Source: Planctomycetia bacterium (GTDB lineage: Bacteria; Planctomycetota; Planctomycetia; Pirellulales; Thermoguttaceae). Taken from it: 34,586 nt of DNA. Below are positions 1 through 7,460 of this stretch, piece by piece. The position numbers and the translations under genes were made by a program. The DNA lies in the NCBI GenBank assembly GCA_030527015.1, contig JAUNBR010000047.1, forward strand, positions 1-34,586. Reading direction: 5' to 3'. Positions within the stretch are counted from its first letter, which is position 1. Each line of letters opens with the position of its first letter. Under the pieces are notes generated by a model that searched no databases, was not told the origin of the DNA, and saw nothing but the letters and a program-made list of their open reading frames with translations.

Positions 1-90
1 GTGATAATTATTCTATCGTGCAAATTTTGGCAAAACTTTTGCGAAATTTTAAAATAGAATGAGTATAACTTCCTCTCCGCCACAAATTTT

Positions 91-194
91 CACACCCGAT
101 GCACGAGCAATTTCCGCGTCCTCGGCATTTTTTCCTCACTAAAAATACCAGCTTTCGGAAACTCAAAAAAAGGTAATTAAACGAGAGCCCGTAT
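91..194 (-). repeat. IGR105 copy, variant subtype
   Basis: Copy of the dispersed element defined at 6278-6382, inverted. It begins cacccgatgcacgagc and ends acgagagcccgtat. It shares with the copy at 359-472 a variant sequence (acgagcaatttccgcgtcct and ttcggaaactcaaaaa) not found in the main subtype, so the two are close relatives. Confidence 0.85.
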
Positions 195-204
195 GCTGGA
201 AAAA

Positions 205-264
205 GCAGTAAATCATGTGGGGACTTACGCGTTTACACACTTTACCCGTAAGTCGTTTATGCTG
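205..264. repeat. Palindrome between two IGR105 copies
   Basis: An 8-bp perfect inverted repeat, gacttacg at 222-229 and cgtaagtc at 247-254, extended outward by cagtaaa/tttatgctg with a small bulge. It lies between the near-identical repeat copies at 91-194 and 359-472. No U-tract follows, so it is not an obvious terminator. Function unknown. Confidence 0.5.
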
Positions 265-267
265 ATA

Positions 268-345
268 ATTCGCTCTTAAACTTCCGAATTATCCGGTTCC
301 AAAAAGCACGCATTTTCAACAAAATATACGTCTGTCGGCGCACAA
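268..345 (+). repeat. IGR105 degenerate fragment
   Basis: Weak match to the left arm of IGR105 (ctcttaaacttccg, cggttccaaaaagc, acgcattttcaac). Diverged and possibly truncated by the neighbouring copy. Confidence 0.4.
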
Positions 346-358
346 AAAAACGAAATTT

Positions 359-472
359 CACACCCGCTGCACGAGCAATTTCCGCGTCCTCAGAATTTTT
401 TCCTCACTAAAAATACCAGCTTTCGGAAACTCAAAAAACGGTAATTAAACGAGAACCCGTATAAAAGAAAAT
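359..472 (-). repeat. IGR105 copy, variant subtype
   Basis: Nearly identical to the copy at 91-194 in the same orientation, 268 bp apart. It ends ttaaacgagaacccgtat and is followed within a few bases by the minus-strand terminator at 479-511. Confidence 0.85.
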
Positions 473-478
473 TAGTAT

Positions 479-511
479 AAAAAAAAGGACGCACGGTTTT
501 CCCATACGTCC
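479..511 (-). terminator. Strong intrinsic terminator (minus strand)
   Basis: Read on the minus strand: ggacgtatgg, loop gaaaa, ccgtgcgtcc, then eight U residues. All ten stem positions pair, including two G-U wobbles. It ends whatever is transcribed leftwards from the YTV-like gene and the candidate RNA at 565-785. Confidence 0.85.
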
Positions 512-564
512 CAAAAGGTATCTCCTGCAAAGAGGTAATGGTAAAACGTGCGCCACGTTAAACA

Positions 565-785
565 AAATAAAAAAAGTAATAACTTACCGCGCATCGGTAC
601 ACGGAAAAGTCTTTGGAAGGAGAGAGCTGGAGAAAACACCTTCTTCCGAACAGTATCCTCTCCACGACAGTTCCCATTTCACAGGGAAGTGGCCACAAGC
701 TACATGCGCCTGGCCGGGAACCCGATTCATGGCGGTTCTTTCCCTTCTGCCAGAGTTAAATGGACTTCACCATCCCCCTATTTTA
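565..785 (-). ncRNA. Candidate structured RNA
   Basis: No convincing protein is encoded here, yet the minus strand is unusually GC-rich and folds into consecutive hairpins: gggaa/ttccc enclosing gaacc/ggttc; ggcca/tggcc; ttccc/gggaa with loop tgtgaaat; and ggagag/ctctcc enclosing ggaagaa/ttctcc. A short taccg/cggta hairpin and a U7 tract follow near 570, and a strong terminator lies at 479-511. It begins about 45 nt after the YTV-like stop codon, so it could be an independent small RNA or a structured 3' UTR. I compared it by eye with RNase P, tmRNA, 6S, SRP RNA and the cobalamin riboswitch and found no convincing match. A partial second copy of its 3' portion lies at 2527-2602. Confidence 0.5.
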
Positions 786-827
786 TTATTTTAACAAAAC
801 ACTCGTTTTTAAATGGTAATATAAAAT

Positions 828-1643
828 TTAGCATCCACAAGGTGCCGCAACTGTGGTGCATGCGGGGGCACAAACGGGAACACATGGTCTGCAGCAGCGA
901 CGGAAATGGCAGTGACGGACTCGGCAAGGAACAGTAACTTCGACAGGCTGCCATTTCGTGACCTCCACATCAATTTCTGTGTCGACGGGTACATATTTAT
1001 AACTATCGACTTCCACATCTTTCCAAACACAGACCTTCACGTCAATAACCTTCGTGACAGGAACTCTTTCCCAACACTCAATTTCGACTTCTTTATCGAT
1101 CGGTTTACACACGAGCCGTTCACCTTCGACAGCGACTTTATTATAGGTGCAAACAGGAACTTTACAGGTGTAATAACGCTTGTGTCGGCAATGACCCTTA
1201 CTGCAACAAACCGTCTCATAACTGACAACAGGCTCACAGCGATAATACGTGCACGGCTCTTTTACCCACTCGTAACAACGCTTCGTCACGAGCTTCTTCA
1301 CAAGCTGCCATTCACATGTCCGAATTTCACGCGGCTGGGTTTCCCAAAATGCTTTACGGCAAATCTTTTTGCAATCCACTTTTTCATAAGTTCTGACAAT
1401 CCGCTTTTCCGTGGTTACATAGGGTGACCAGCAGTAACACGTACGGTAACAAATCGGCTTACAGCAACGAGTATAGCACGGCGTGTAGCACGGTGGCGCA
1501 CAAGGCTCTGCGGTAATAGGGGCTTCGACGACAGCTTCCGCCTGAACAACATTCTCAGCGACTACACTCGAGGCAGGCTCCGAAGCGAACGCAAGACCGC
1601 ATGTGCAAATACTTGCCAATAAGCAATAAAGTACGCGTTTCAT
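828..1643 (-). CDS. Secreted Cys-rich YTV-like surface protein
   Basis: About 271 residues. The start is taken at the ATG at 1643 because GGAGGA sits 7 nt upstream of it; the in-frame ATG at 1658 has no such site and would only add five residues before the signal peptide. The N-terminus is a typical signal peptide (MKRVLYCLLASICTCGLAFA). The mature protein has clusters such as CAPPCYTPCYTRCCKPIC near its start and CRRCCRPCVPVC-like clusters at its end, with a middle of repeating Val/Tyr/Cys/charged beta-like blocks. This pattern resembles the YTV-domain proteins of planctomycetes, proposed to be disulfide-linked components of the cell wall or surface layer. The family assignment is by pattern, not alignment. 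It is monocistronic, with a structured leader (1675-1727) and a structured RNA downstream. Confidence 0.7.
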   Translation of the reverse strand: MKRVLYCLLASICTCGLAFASEPASSVVAENVVQAEAVVEAPITAEPCAPPCYTPCYTRCCKPICYRTCYCWSPYVTTEKRIVRTYEKVDCKKICRKAFWETQPREIRTCEWQLVKKLVTKRCYEWVKEPCTYYRCEPVVSYETVCCSKGHCRHKRYYTCKVPVCTYNKVAVEGERLVCKPIDKEVEIECWERVPVTKVIDVKVCVWKDVEVDSYKYVPVDTEIDVEVTKWQPVEVTVPCRVRHCHFRRCCRPCVPVCAPACTTVAAPCGC

Positions 1644-1674
1644 ATAAAAATCCTCCATAATATAAAATAGTAGC

Positions 1675-1727
1675 GACTATCAAGAACCTGGCGAAACCCT
1701 TCCGCCCCCAAAGGTAAAACGATAGTC
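1675..1727 (-). promoter_or_regulatory. Structured mRNA leader hairpin
   Basis: On the minus strand, 31 nt upstream of the YTV-like ATG, gactatc and gatagtc pair perfectly over 7 bp and enclose acct/aggt and then ggcg/cgcc. The result is one extended hairpin with internal loops just before the ribosome binding site. It could stabilise the mRNA or control access to the start. No known riboswitch was recognised. Confidence 0.5.
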
Positions 1728-1808
1728 TTGACATCCTTTCCAACTTCTGAAATATGTTTTACACCCGGCACGCATGAATCCATGAGTCTGCTGAAGTTTA
1801 TAAACCTC

Positions 1809-1856
1809 AAAAAAAAACAGGACAATACACGTACGAAATTTCGTGCGTCTCGTCCT
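1809..1856 (-). terminator. Intrinsic terminator in YTV-like leader
   Basis: On the minus strand a 38-nt near-palindrome (aggacgagacgcacg ... gtgtattgtcct) is followed after one base by nine U residues. It lies about 165 nt upstream of the YTV-like start codon and points the same way. It is therefore either an attenuator inside a long leader or the end of a separate short transcript that starts to its right. Confidence 0.65.
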
Positions 1857-2276
1857 TCATTTTTGTTGTCATTCATGAGAAGCGGGTACTAATATTTAAA
1901 ATATGGCAAAAATTTAATTGGAATGAAGTCATATAATCGATAAATTTTAAAAAATCGAAAAAAAATTCCTATTTTACCTGCACGGTCCACAAAAAAAGAA
2001 GCAAAAACACTACAAGAAAAATGTACACAAGAATTTCGATTTCTGTTTTCTTTTTTTGAGCTATAAAAGATATTTTCCGCGCCGTAAAATATTATGGAGA
2101 CAAACTTTTAAATTATGTTAATTTAAAATTACATTTTTCATGATTTTTTAAAGATAATCCCAGGACACATTTTGTACCCGTGAATTCAAAAAAATGAAAC
2201 GAGATTTATAATATTTATAGAAAAACCGAAATATTATCTGTACATTATAATATTCCCTGAGTGCCGTTCTATTTTA

Positions 2277-2402
2277 CTGACTCCATTTTAAATTTCCGTT
2301 TTTTTGAGTTTCAGAAAGCCAGCATTTTCAGCGAAACCTGCCGCTAAATGCCGGACGGTCGGCAGACAGGAGAAGTGGAATTTTATAGTGCATCGGGTAT
2401 AA
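2277..2402 (+). repeat. IGR105 copy with extra arm
   Basis: Left arm ctccattttaaatttccg, right end gtgcatcgggtat. Its centre carries an additional palindromic segment (gccggacggtcggcagacag) that makes it longer than the 105-bp form. It belongs to the expanded subfamily also seen at 4569, 15686, 21739, 24138 and 26305. Confidence 0.85.
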
Positions 2403-2526
2403 ACAGATACCATATTATTATATATGATTTACACTGTTTCTTCTCTAAATTTCCGTCTTATGTTTTACGCACAGATTAAATTTCCCATTTTTCCGTCGAA
2501 GTTTTTAGTGCTGTAAAGAGAAAAAC

Positions 2527-2602
2527 TTTCTGAAGAAAGAGGGGGTTCTCTCCGGTCTCCTTCCAAAGAATTTTCCGTACACTGCTGCGCTGCGCGGTAC
2601 AT
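2527..2602 (+). ncRNA. Partial copy of the 565-785 RNA
   Basis: The plus strand here matches the 3' part of the minus-strand candidate RNA (583-652). The shared string ctccttccaaaga is followed by ttttccgt, then a tac..g.tgcg..cggta pattern, and preceded by a similar gaaga..g.ttctcc stretch. The 5' hairpins of the RNA are not evident here, so this looks like a truncated copy in the opposite orientation. It runs directly into the IGR105 copy at 2605. Confidence 0.5.
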
Positions 2603-2604
2603 TA

Positions 2605-2706
2605 TATATCCGATACACGATAACTTTCCGCTTCCACGGCATTTTGCTTCACTGAAAATACCAGTTTTCGGAAACTCAAAAAACGGTAATTAAACGAGAA
2701 CCTGTG
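2605..2706 (-). repeat. IGR105 copy, variant subtype
   Basis: Starts atccgatacacgataac and ends ttaaacgagaacctgtg. It shares the ttcggaaactcaaaaaac variant arm with the copies at 91 and 359. Confidence 0.85.
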
Positions 2707-2754
2707 TTTTTCGCTAAAGATACCAAAAATAGAAATTATGATGTGTCGGCACAT

Positions 2755-2806
2755 AACGCCTGATCTGACCATTCGAAGAGAAGAACAGGATCAGGCGTTA
2801 TTTTTT
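2755..2806 (+). terminator. Plus-strand hairpin terminator facing argS
   Basis: aacgcctgatc (2755-2765) pairs perfectly with gatcaggcgtt (2789-2799) and is followed by attttttg. The U-tract is on the plus strand, opposite to argS, whose stop codon is 4 bp away. On the minus strand the stem would only protect the argS 3' end. No plus-strand gene precedes it. Confidence 0.55.
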
Positions 2807-2809
2807 GGG

Positions 2810-4531
2810 TCACATGCGCTCCACGACATGAATACCCAGCAGGTTCAGGCCCAGAGAAATAGTACGGGCAGTCATATTACACAACAAAAGTCGGCTGTTC
2901 CGTACTTCTTCATTTTCCGCGCGCAGAACCGGGCAATTTTCGAAAAAGGAACTGTAACAATTCGCCAGCTCATAAAGATACGCGGAGAGGAAGTTCGGGC
3001 GATAATCTTTCACAGCGGCTTCCAGTGCTTCAGAAAAACGTAATAATTCCAGCGATAAAGCACGTTCTGAAGGATGCGTTAATTTTAGAACCATATGAGA
3101 GAAATCCGTCGCCGGATCCACACCGCTTTTTGTAAAAATACTCTGAATGCGCGCGTATGCGTACTGCATGTACGTGGCCGTATTTCCATTCATGGCCAGC
3201 ATTTTATCATAACTGAAGATGTAATCACTTTCCCGATTCTGCGAAATGTCTGCATATTTTAGCGCAGCGATTCCGATATTCTGAGCCGTTTCCTCCATTT
3301 TTTCCGGCGGGATTTCTGTGGAATTCTCCATGAGAATGGCCCGAGCACGTGAGACCGCTTCATCCAGAAGCCCTTCCAGTCCGACGGTATCTCCACTACG
3401 AGTTTTGAATGGGCGCCGATCTTCGCCAAGTACCGTGCCGAAACGAACATGACGTAATTCAAGATTTTCATATCCCAGCAGACGCACGGTCTGAAAAAGC
3501 ATCTCGAAATGCTCACTCTGCCGGTGATCCACGACATAAAGAATCGTATCCGGCGAAAAAGTTTCCAGCCGATATTCGATCGTCGCCAGATCCGTCGTGG
3601 CATAAAGATACGCGCCATCTTTTTTCTGGACGATCATAGGATTTTCATGTCCCGGAAGAAAAACACACATCGCGCCATTACTTTCCGTGGCCAGGCCCTT
3701 TTCCTGAAGCATCCGCACGATTCCGGGTAAACGGTCATTATAAAAACTTTCGCCGAGCGTTTCGTCAAAATGAATGTCCAGACGGTCATAAACACGATTA
3801 ATTTCATCCAGACAAAACGGCATAAACCGCTTCCATAAAGCTAAATTTTCAGAGTCCCCGGAATGCAGACGTTCCGTCTCTTTACGACACGCATCCGCGA
3901 TCTGTTCGTCCGCATCCATTTTTTCCCGTACCAGCCGATATAATCGAGAAAGCTCCGTTACCGGTGCCTGCTGAAAAGCGTTTTCGTCGCGAAAGTGCTT
4001 CCAGCCATAAATAATCATTCCGAACTGAGTTCCCCAGTCACCAAGATGATTATCGCCGATGACACGGTGCCCAAGGAATTTTAAAATGCGGTACAGCGCA
4101 TTTCCAATAACCGTCGAACGAATATGCCCCACATGCATGGGTTTCGCGACATTCGGAGAAGAATAATCCAAAATAATCGTGCGTGGAGAATCCGTGGGCA
4201 AAACCCCCAGACGCTCATCATGAGAAATATCCGTCAGCGCATGGAGAATCCAGTCATCACTGAGCGTAAAATTTAAAAAACCCGGCCCCGCGACTTCTAC
4301 TTTCGCGAACATTTTCTCCGTGTCCGCCGCTAAAATATTAGAAAGCATGGAAGAAGCGATTTCTCGAGGATTCTTTCCCTGCGTTTTCGCTAAAGACATG
4401 GCGAAATTCGCCTGATAATCTCCGAATTTAGGATCATTACAGCGCGTAAGCATTCCTAAATATTTTTCAGGCGTATCCGTAAACTCAGCTAAAATCGGCG
4501 CTAAAAGAGATTCTATTTTTGTGCGTATCAT
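2810..4531 (-). CDS. argS: Arginyl-tRNA synthetase
   Basis: 573 residues, normal family length. It charges tRNA-Arg with arginine in the cytoplasm. The N-terminal Add1-like domain (about 1-110) carries the conserved FGDYQ and the GPGFLNF stretch. The class I HIGH motif is HVGH at 133-136 inside KPMHVGHIRSTVIGN, followed by NHLGDWGTQFG. The second class I motif is the degenerate form usual in ArgRS (PFKTRSG in place of KMSKS). The C-terminal anticodon-binding DALR domain ends in the typical HVVERM. No Shine-Dalgarno site precedes the ATG. Upstream lie two repeat copies, so it is probably transcribed separately from the 4934-5410 gene. Confidence 0.96.
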   Translation of the reverse strand: MIRTKIESLLAPILAEFTDTPEKYLGMLTRCNDPKFGDYQANFAMSLAKTQGKNPREIASSMLSNILAADTEKMFAKVEVAGPGFLNFTLSDDWILHALTDISHDERLGVLPTDSPRTIILDYSSPNVAKPMHVGHIRSTVIGNALYRILKFLGHRVIGDNHLGDWGTQFGMIIYGWKHFRDENAFQQAPVTELSRLYRLVREKMDADEQIADACRKETERLHSGDSENLALWKRFMPFCLDEINRVYDRLDIHFDETLGESFYNDRLPGIVRMLQEKGLATESNGAMCVFLPGHENPMIVQKKDGAYLYATTDLATIEYRLETFSPDTILYVVDHRQSEHFEMLFQTVRLLGYENLELRHVRFGTVLGEDRRPFKTRSGDTVGLEGLLDEAVSRARAILMENSTEIPPEKMEETAQNIGIAALKYADISQNRESDYIFSYDKMLAMNGNTATYMQYAYARIQSIFTKSGVDPATDFSHMVLKLTHPSERALSLELLRFSEALEAAVKDYRPNFLSAYLYELANCYSSFFENCPVLRAENEEVRNSRLLLCNMTARTISLGLNLLGIHVVERM

Positions 4532-4568
4532 AAAATTTATTTGGAAAAATGAAAAAAAGGCTAATTAT

Positions 4569-4690
4569 CCCCGATCTACTATAAATTTCCGTTTTACGTG
4601 ACTCTGAAAACACGCGTTTTCAAAAAAACAAAAATGCTTGCCGGTCTGTCCGCGAACAGAGACATAAAAAGTTATAGTACATCAGGCATG
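4569..4690 (+). repeat. IGR105 copy with extra arm
   Basis: Begins ccgatctactataaatttcc and ends ttatagtacatcaggcat. Its centre holds the extra palindrome-like segment ccggtctgtccgcgaacag. Its left end resembles the Y-type end, so this copy is also partly hybrid. Confidence 0.75.
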
Positions 4691-4710
4691 ACCGAAAATA
4701 TGATCGTGTG

Positions 4711-4814
4711 TACGGGTTCTCCTCTAAATTTCCGTTTCGCGCGGCTCTTCACGCAGGCATTTTTAGCGAAACAAAAATGCCGGGAAAGTGGATTTTTATA
4801 GTGCATCGGGTATA
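4711..4814 (+). repeat. IGR105 copy
   Basis: Left end acgggttctcctctaaattt, internal hairpin ggcatttttagcgaaac/aaaaatgccg, right end gtgcatcgggtata. Lies 20 bp after the preceding copy in the same orientation. Confidence 0.9.
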
Positions 4815-4933
4815 AAATAATATAACATATTATAAGACTCCGATATTTTACAGGATTTAGTCGGAAAAACAAGAGAGGGAAGAATCAAAAAAAGCACGTT
4901 TCCGCAAAAGTATTTCTGCACTTTCCCCGTCAG

Positions 4934-5410
4934 TCATTTTTCAGAAGCGAAGAATGACGGTGACTTTTTAGGATTTAGCGTAACTTTTCCTGTCTGAATG
5001 GCGGTTTCAAAATCCTCCAGCGTTTCAAAAAGATGATGACTCAGAAAACGAATCGCCCAATTTTTTTTCATGGGACTAATCGTGATGACCTTTCCGCCAT
5101 TTTGCCAGGCTTCCCACATTTCGATCGCCGTTCCCATGGACGCCTCCGGCACAAAAGCGATTAAAACGTCCACTTCCCGACAAAGATAATTATGAAAAAG
5201 AAAAACCTCCTTCCCTTTTTCGGGCGCATATTCCACCGACTGAGTGTGATTCGCCAGAGGATCATAAACGTCTGCCTCAGGATAATGGCTTTCCAGAAAA
5301 TGCTTTAATCGCGTCCGGTAATCCTGTGTATGCATTTTTTTGTCTATAAAAGATCCCTGCATAATGCCTGCGATAAAAATACGTATGCTCTTTTCCGCCT
5401 GTGTGCTCAT
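4934..5410 (-). CDS. Nucleoside 2-deoxyribosyltransferase-like protein
   Basis: 158 residues. The N-terminal strand RIFIAGIMQGS, the YDPLANH segment, the hydrophobic strand DVLIAFVPEASMGTAIEMWEAW and the closing KVITISP are the layout of the nucleoside 2-deoxyribosyltransferase superfamily (flavodoxin-like fold), including DUF4406-type members. Glu97 in the GTAIEMW stretch is where the catalytic nucleophile falls in that superfamily. Known members cleave or exchange the N-glycosidic bond of nucleosides or nucleotides; substrate here is unknown. It lies 86 bp downstream of the FHA gene on the same strand and may be cotranscribed with it. A weak AGAGAG lies 5 nt before the ATG. Confidence 0.6.
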   Translation of the reverse strand: MSTQAEKSIRIFIAGIMQGSFIDKKMHTQDYRTRLKHFLESHYPEADVYDPLANHTQSVEYAPEKGKEVFLFHNYLCREVDVLIAFVPEASMGTAIEMWEAWQNGGKVITISPMKKNWAIRFLSHHLFETLEDFETAIQTGKVTLNPKKSPSFFASEK

Positions 5411-5496
5411 GTCCGCTCTCTATAAATATTTCTCTGTATGAAAGGTATAAAAAATTTTCTGAAGAAAGAAAGTTTACTGGATTAAGCGCCTAAACG

Positions 5497-6222
5497 TTAA
5501 TAATCCTTCAAATTTCGTAAATATTTTGCGGTCTGCGCATATAACTCCAGCAGACCCTGCCAGTCCGCATAATTCAGAGTGACCGAATTATTTTCAGGCA
5601 CCTTATTATTTTTAGATGCCTTCTCGGAAGTGACATATGGTATACTGGCATTCACCAGCATACGAATACGAATAAGATAATACAGAAGTATATCTGAAAT
5701 TTGCGCAAACTGTTCGATATTTAATCCTTCAGGCAGAGAGGGCGGCAACAGACGGTGTAAATTTTCCAGAGAAATTTTTTCCGCCACTCCTAAAGAAGCC
5801 AGCTCCGCTTTTAACTGAGGTGGCGCATCCTCCCATTCATCACTTTCCATAAAACTCCGTAAAACACCACCACCTTTTGGAGAAGAGCTGTCCAGTAATT
5901 CCAGTCTTTTTGTGATTTCTTGCTGTGTTCCAACGATTAATACACTGCGCCCCAGGGAAATAATGTCCCCGATATGAATTTCCGCCGCCATAACGGTCTC
6001 CCCGTTAAGCCGAGTACCATTCGTACTATTACAGTCCGCCAAAAGAATTTTCCCATTTTTCTCCAGAATATTTAAGTGATACCGACTTACACGCTCATCA
6101 TTCAGAAGAATGGTATTCCCTCCCTCACGGCCAATTTTTAAGGGTAAAGGAAAATCCTGAAATTCATTACCTCTGTCAGGGCCATCTAAAACACGCAGTG
6201 TAATTTTTCTCACCATAACCAT
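5497..6222 (-). CDS. FHA-domain protein
   Basis: 241 residues. Residues about 6-105 form a forkhead-associated domain: IGRE at 30-33, SRYH at 46-49 and STNGTRLNG at 66-74 are the canonical phosphothreonine-binding residues. The remaining about 130 residues are helical with no recognised domain. There is no signal peptide, so it is probably cytoplasmic. In planctomycetes FHA proteins usually read the output of Ser/Thr kinases, but no kinase is encoded nearby. There is no clear Shine-Dalgarno site; a second ATG-like start (Met3) is possible. The 86-bp gap to the downstream deoxyribosyltransferase-like gene suggests a two-gene unit. Confidence 0.9.
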   Translation of the reverse strand: MVMVRKITLRVLDGPDRGNEFQDFPLPLKIGREGGNTILLNDERVSRYHLNILEKNGKILLADCNSTNGTRLNGETVMAAEIHIGDIISLGRSVLIVGTQQEITKRLELLDSSSPKGGGVLRSFMESDEWEDAPPQLKAELASLGVAEKISLENLHRLLPPSLPEGLNIEQFAQISDILLYYLIRIRMLVNASIPYVTSEKASKNNKVPENNSVTLNYADWQGLLELYAQTAKYLRNLKDY

Positions 6223-6277
6223 AAAATAAATTCTGTTTCCATTTAATACGTCTTGGCACCAGAGAAAACTTTTTATT

Positions 6278-6382
6278 TATACTGGTTCCACTTTAAATTT
6301 CCGGTTTATGCGGCTCCGAAAGCAGGCATTTTCAGCGAAGTAAAATGCCGGGGAAGCGGAATTTTATAGTGTATCGGGTATA
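6278..6382 (+). repeat. IGR105 reference copy (105 bp)
   Basis: Used here to define the family and its plus orientation. The left arm (X end) starts tatactggttccactttaaa and the right arm (Y end) read inward from the other strand starts tatacccgatacactataaa. Both arms then share a (t/a)ttccg block and meet at the hairpin ggcatttt, loop cagcgaagt, aaaatgcc. The whole element is thus one imperfect inverted repeat bounded by TATAC/GTATA. The X arm holds about 14 extra bases (around cggctccgaaagca). Confidence 0.95.
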
Positions 6383-6430
6383 ATAAACAATAAAATATTC
6401 ATCCAGAAAAATGTGTTTTCCACCAATTTC

Positions 6431-6545
6431 TACTTAAATTATCCTTTTAACATTTTTTTGTTGTGCGGCCACATATATACAGTCAGCATTTCATGCCTCG
6501 CAAAATACTTGGGAAAAGGAAAATAATAGGACTTTCGACATAAAT
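6431..6545 (+). repeat. IGR105 degenerate copy
   Basis: Weak family match: gttgtgcggccac, cagtcagcatttcatgcctc, gcaaaatacttggg. Strongly diverged. Confidence 0.4.
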
Positions 6546-6600
6546 ATACTCATTTCCTTTAAAAATTTTCGTTTTATGCGGTTCTGCACGCAGACACTTT
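6546..6600 (+). repeat. IGR105 X-arm fragment
   Basis: Left arm only (tactcatttcctttaaaaat, gttttatgcggttctgcacg). It is followed by a nearly complete copy in the opposite orientation at 6608. Confidence 0.65.
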
Positions 6601-6607
6601 CATCTCC

Positions 6608-6707
6608 GCTGTACTATAAATTTCCGCTTCTCTGGCATTTTTGTTTCACTGAAAATACCAGTTCTCCGAGCCGTACAAAACGGAAATTAAAAGGAGAACC
6701 AGTATAA
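6608..6707 (-). repeat. IGR105 copy
   Basis: Inverted copy: gctgtactataaatttccgc, ggcatttttgtttcactgaa, ending aggagaaccagtataatg. The first bases of the Y end are lost at the junction with the fragment at 6546. Confidence 0.85.
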
Positions 6708-6905
6708 TGAAACAAAATATCTGCACTTATCGGCGGACGGGGAAAGTAAAAATGTATAATAATACGCCGAGTATAAATAGACCTATTATATTATAGCATA
6801 TCATGAGAAGTGTCCCCCTGTCAAGAAGTTCTCTATAAAATTTCTCATTTTTATTTTTGTAAAACTAAAATCTTCAGAAAATATTTTATTTTTGGCACAA
6901 TAAAC

Positions 6906-6956
6906 TTCCTCTCTTTAAATTTCCGTTTTGTGCGGTTCTGCAGGCACAGAAATACG
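6906..6956 (+). repeat. IGR105 X-arm fragment
   Basis: Matches only the left arm (ctttaaatttccgttttgtg, cggttctgcaggcac). The right half is absent. Confidence 0.7.
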
Positions 6957-7063
6957 TTTTTTTAATGTTTAATGAGTAAATAAATCTTCATCTTTCCAGC
7001 ATTCCACGCTTCAGCACTCCATGAAACACATAAAATATCAAAAAATAAGAATTCAGGGCATAT

Positions 7064-7168
7064 TATACCCGATACACTATAAAATTCCGCTTCCCCGGCA
7101 TTTTACTTCGCTGAAAATATCTGCTTTCAGAGCCACACAAAACGGAAATTTAAAATGGAACCTGTATA
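7064..7168 (-). repeat. IGR105 full copy (105 bp)
   Basis: Complete inverted copy from tatacccgatacactataaa to aatggaacctgtata, same length as the reference copy. Confidence 0.95.
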
Positions 7169-7238
7169 AAGATATAAAAACATAAAATATTCTTGTAAAA
7201 CTAAAAAAATATGTTTAAAATATATCTAATTTCCTATA

Positions 7239-7346
7239 ATACTTTCTGATTCTACTTTAAATTTTCGTTTTATTCGGCTCAAAATACAGGCATTCTCCGC
7301 GAGCAAAATGCCAAAAAGTGGAAATTTATGGTACATCAGAAGTATA
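7239..7346 (+). repeat. IGR105 copy
   Basis: Left arm gattctactttaaattttcg, right end tttatggtacatcagaagtata. It overlaps the first codons of an over-long reading frame from 7308, which is one reason the gene start is set at 7461. Confidence 0.85.
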
Positions 7347-7460
7347 AAATTTTTATATTTTATAACCATTAAGACATTTTTAAAAATACAAAAATCAGAA
7401 ATTTTATTTTTTGTGTTTAAAATTTTACAAAAATATATCTTTATATGGACTTTTAACATC

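Larger units (their letters stand above)
1877..2754. other. Gene-free AT-rich stretch
   Basis: No supported gene. From about 1900 to 2270 it is very AT-rich with nothing recognisable. The rest holds two IGR105 copies (2277-2402 and 2605-2706), an arm fragment at about 2436-2463 (ctctaaatttccgtctt) and the partial RNA-like copy at 2527-2602. Confidence 0.6.
6223..7460. other. 1.2-kb gene-free repeat cluster
   Basis: No supported coding sequence. It contains at least seven IGR105 copies or fragments in both orientations, separated by very AT-rich DNA. It lies between the divergent FHA gene and the membrane protein at 7461, so promoters for both must be here, but none stands out. Confidence 0.7.

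Noticed and set aside
1..90. Inverted repeat attctat/atagaat around an AT-rich hairpin
   Set aside because: Short, AT-rich and at the window edge; not distinguishable from chance.
565..785. Cobalamin riboswitch
   Set aside because: ggccactt and gggaa blocks recall it, but there is no convincing B12 box, and no gene follows in the right place within the window.
548..1427. Plus-strand reading frames antisense to the YTV-like gene
   Set aside because: They overlap the signal-peptide-bearing minus-strand gene and the candidate RNA, have no ribosome binding site and resemble no protein.
1640..1876. 78-codon frame in the YTV-like leader
   Set aside because: It runs through a terminator hairpin and its U-tract and through the leader hairpin; better explained as untranslated leader.
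2810..4531. ArgRS inactive because KMSKS is missing
   Set aside because: A degenerate second motif is normal in many arginyl-tRNA synthetases; all other signatures are intact.
4598..4872. Small frames on both strands
   Set aside because: They are translations of the repeat copies at 4569-4690 and 4711-4814.
7308..7460. Upstream extension of the membrane protein gene
   Set aside because: The extension starts inside an IGR105 copy and has repeat-derived codons; the ATG at 7461 gives a normal membrane protein start.
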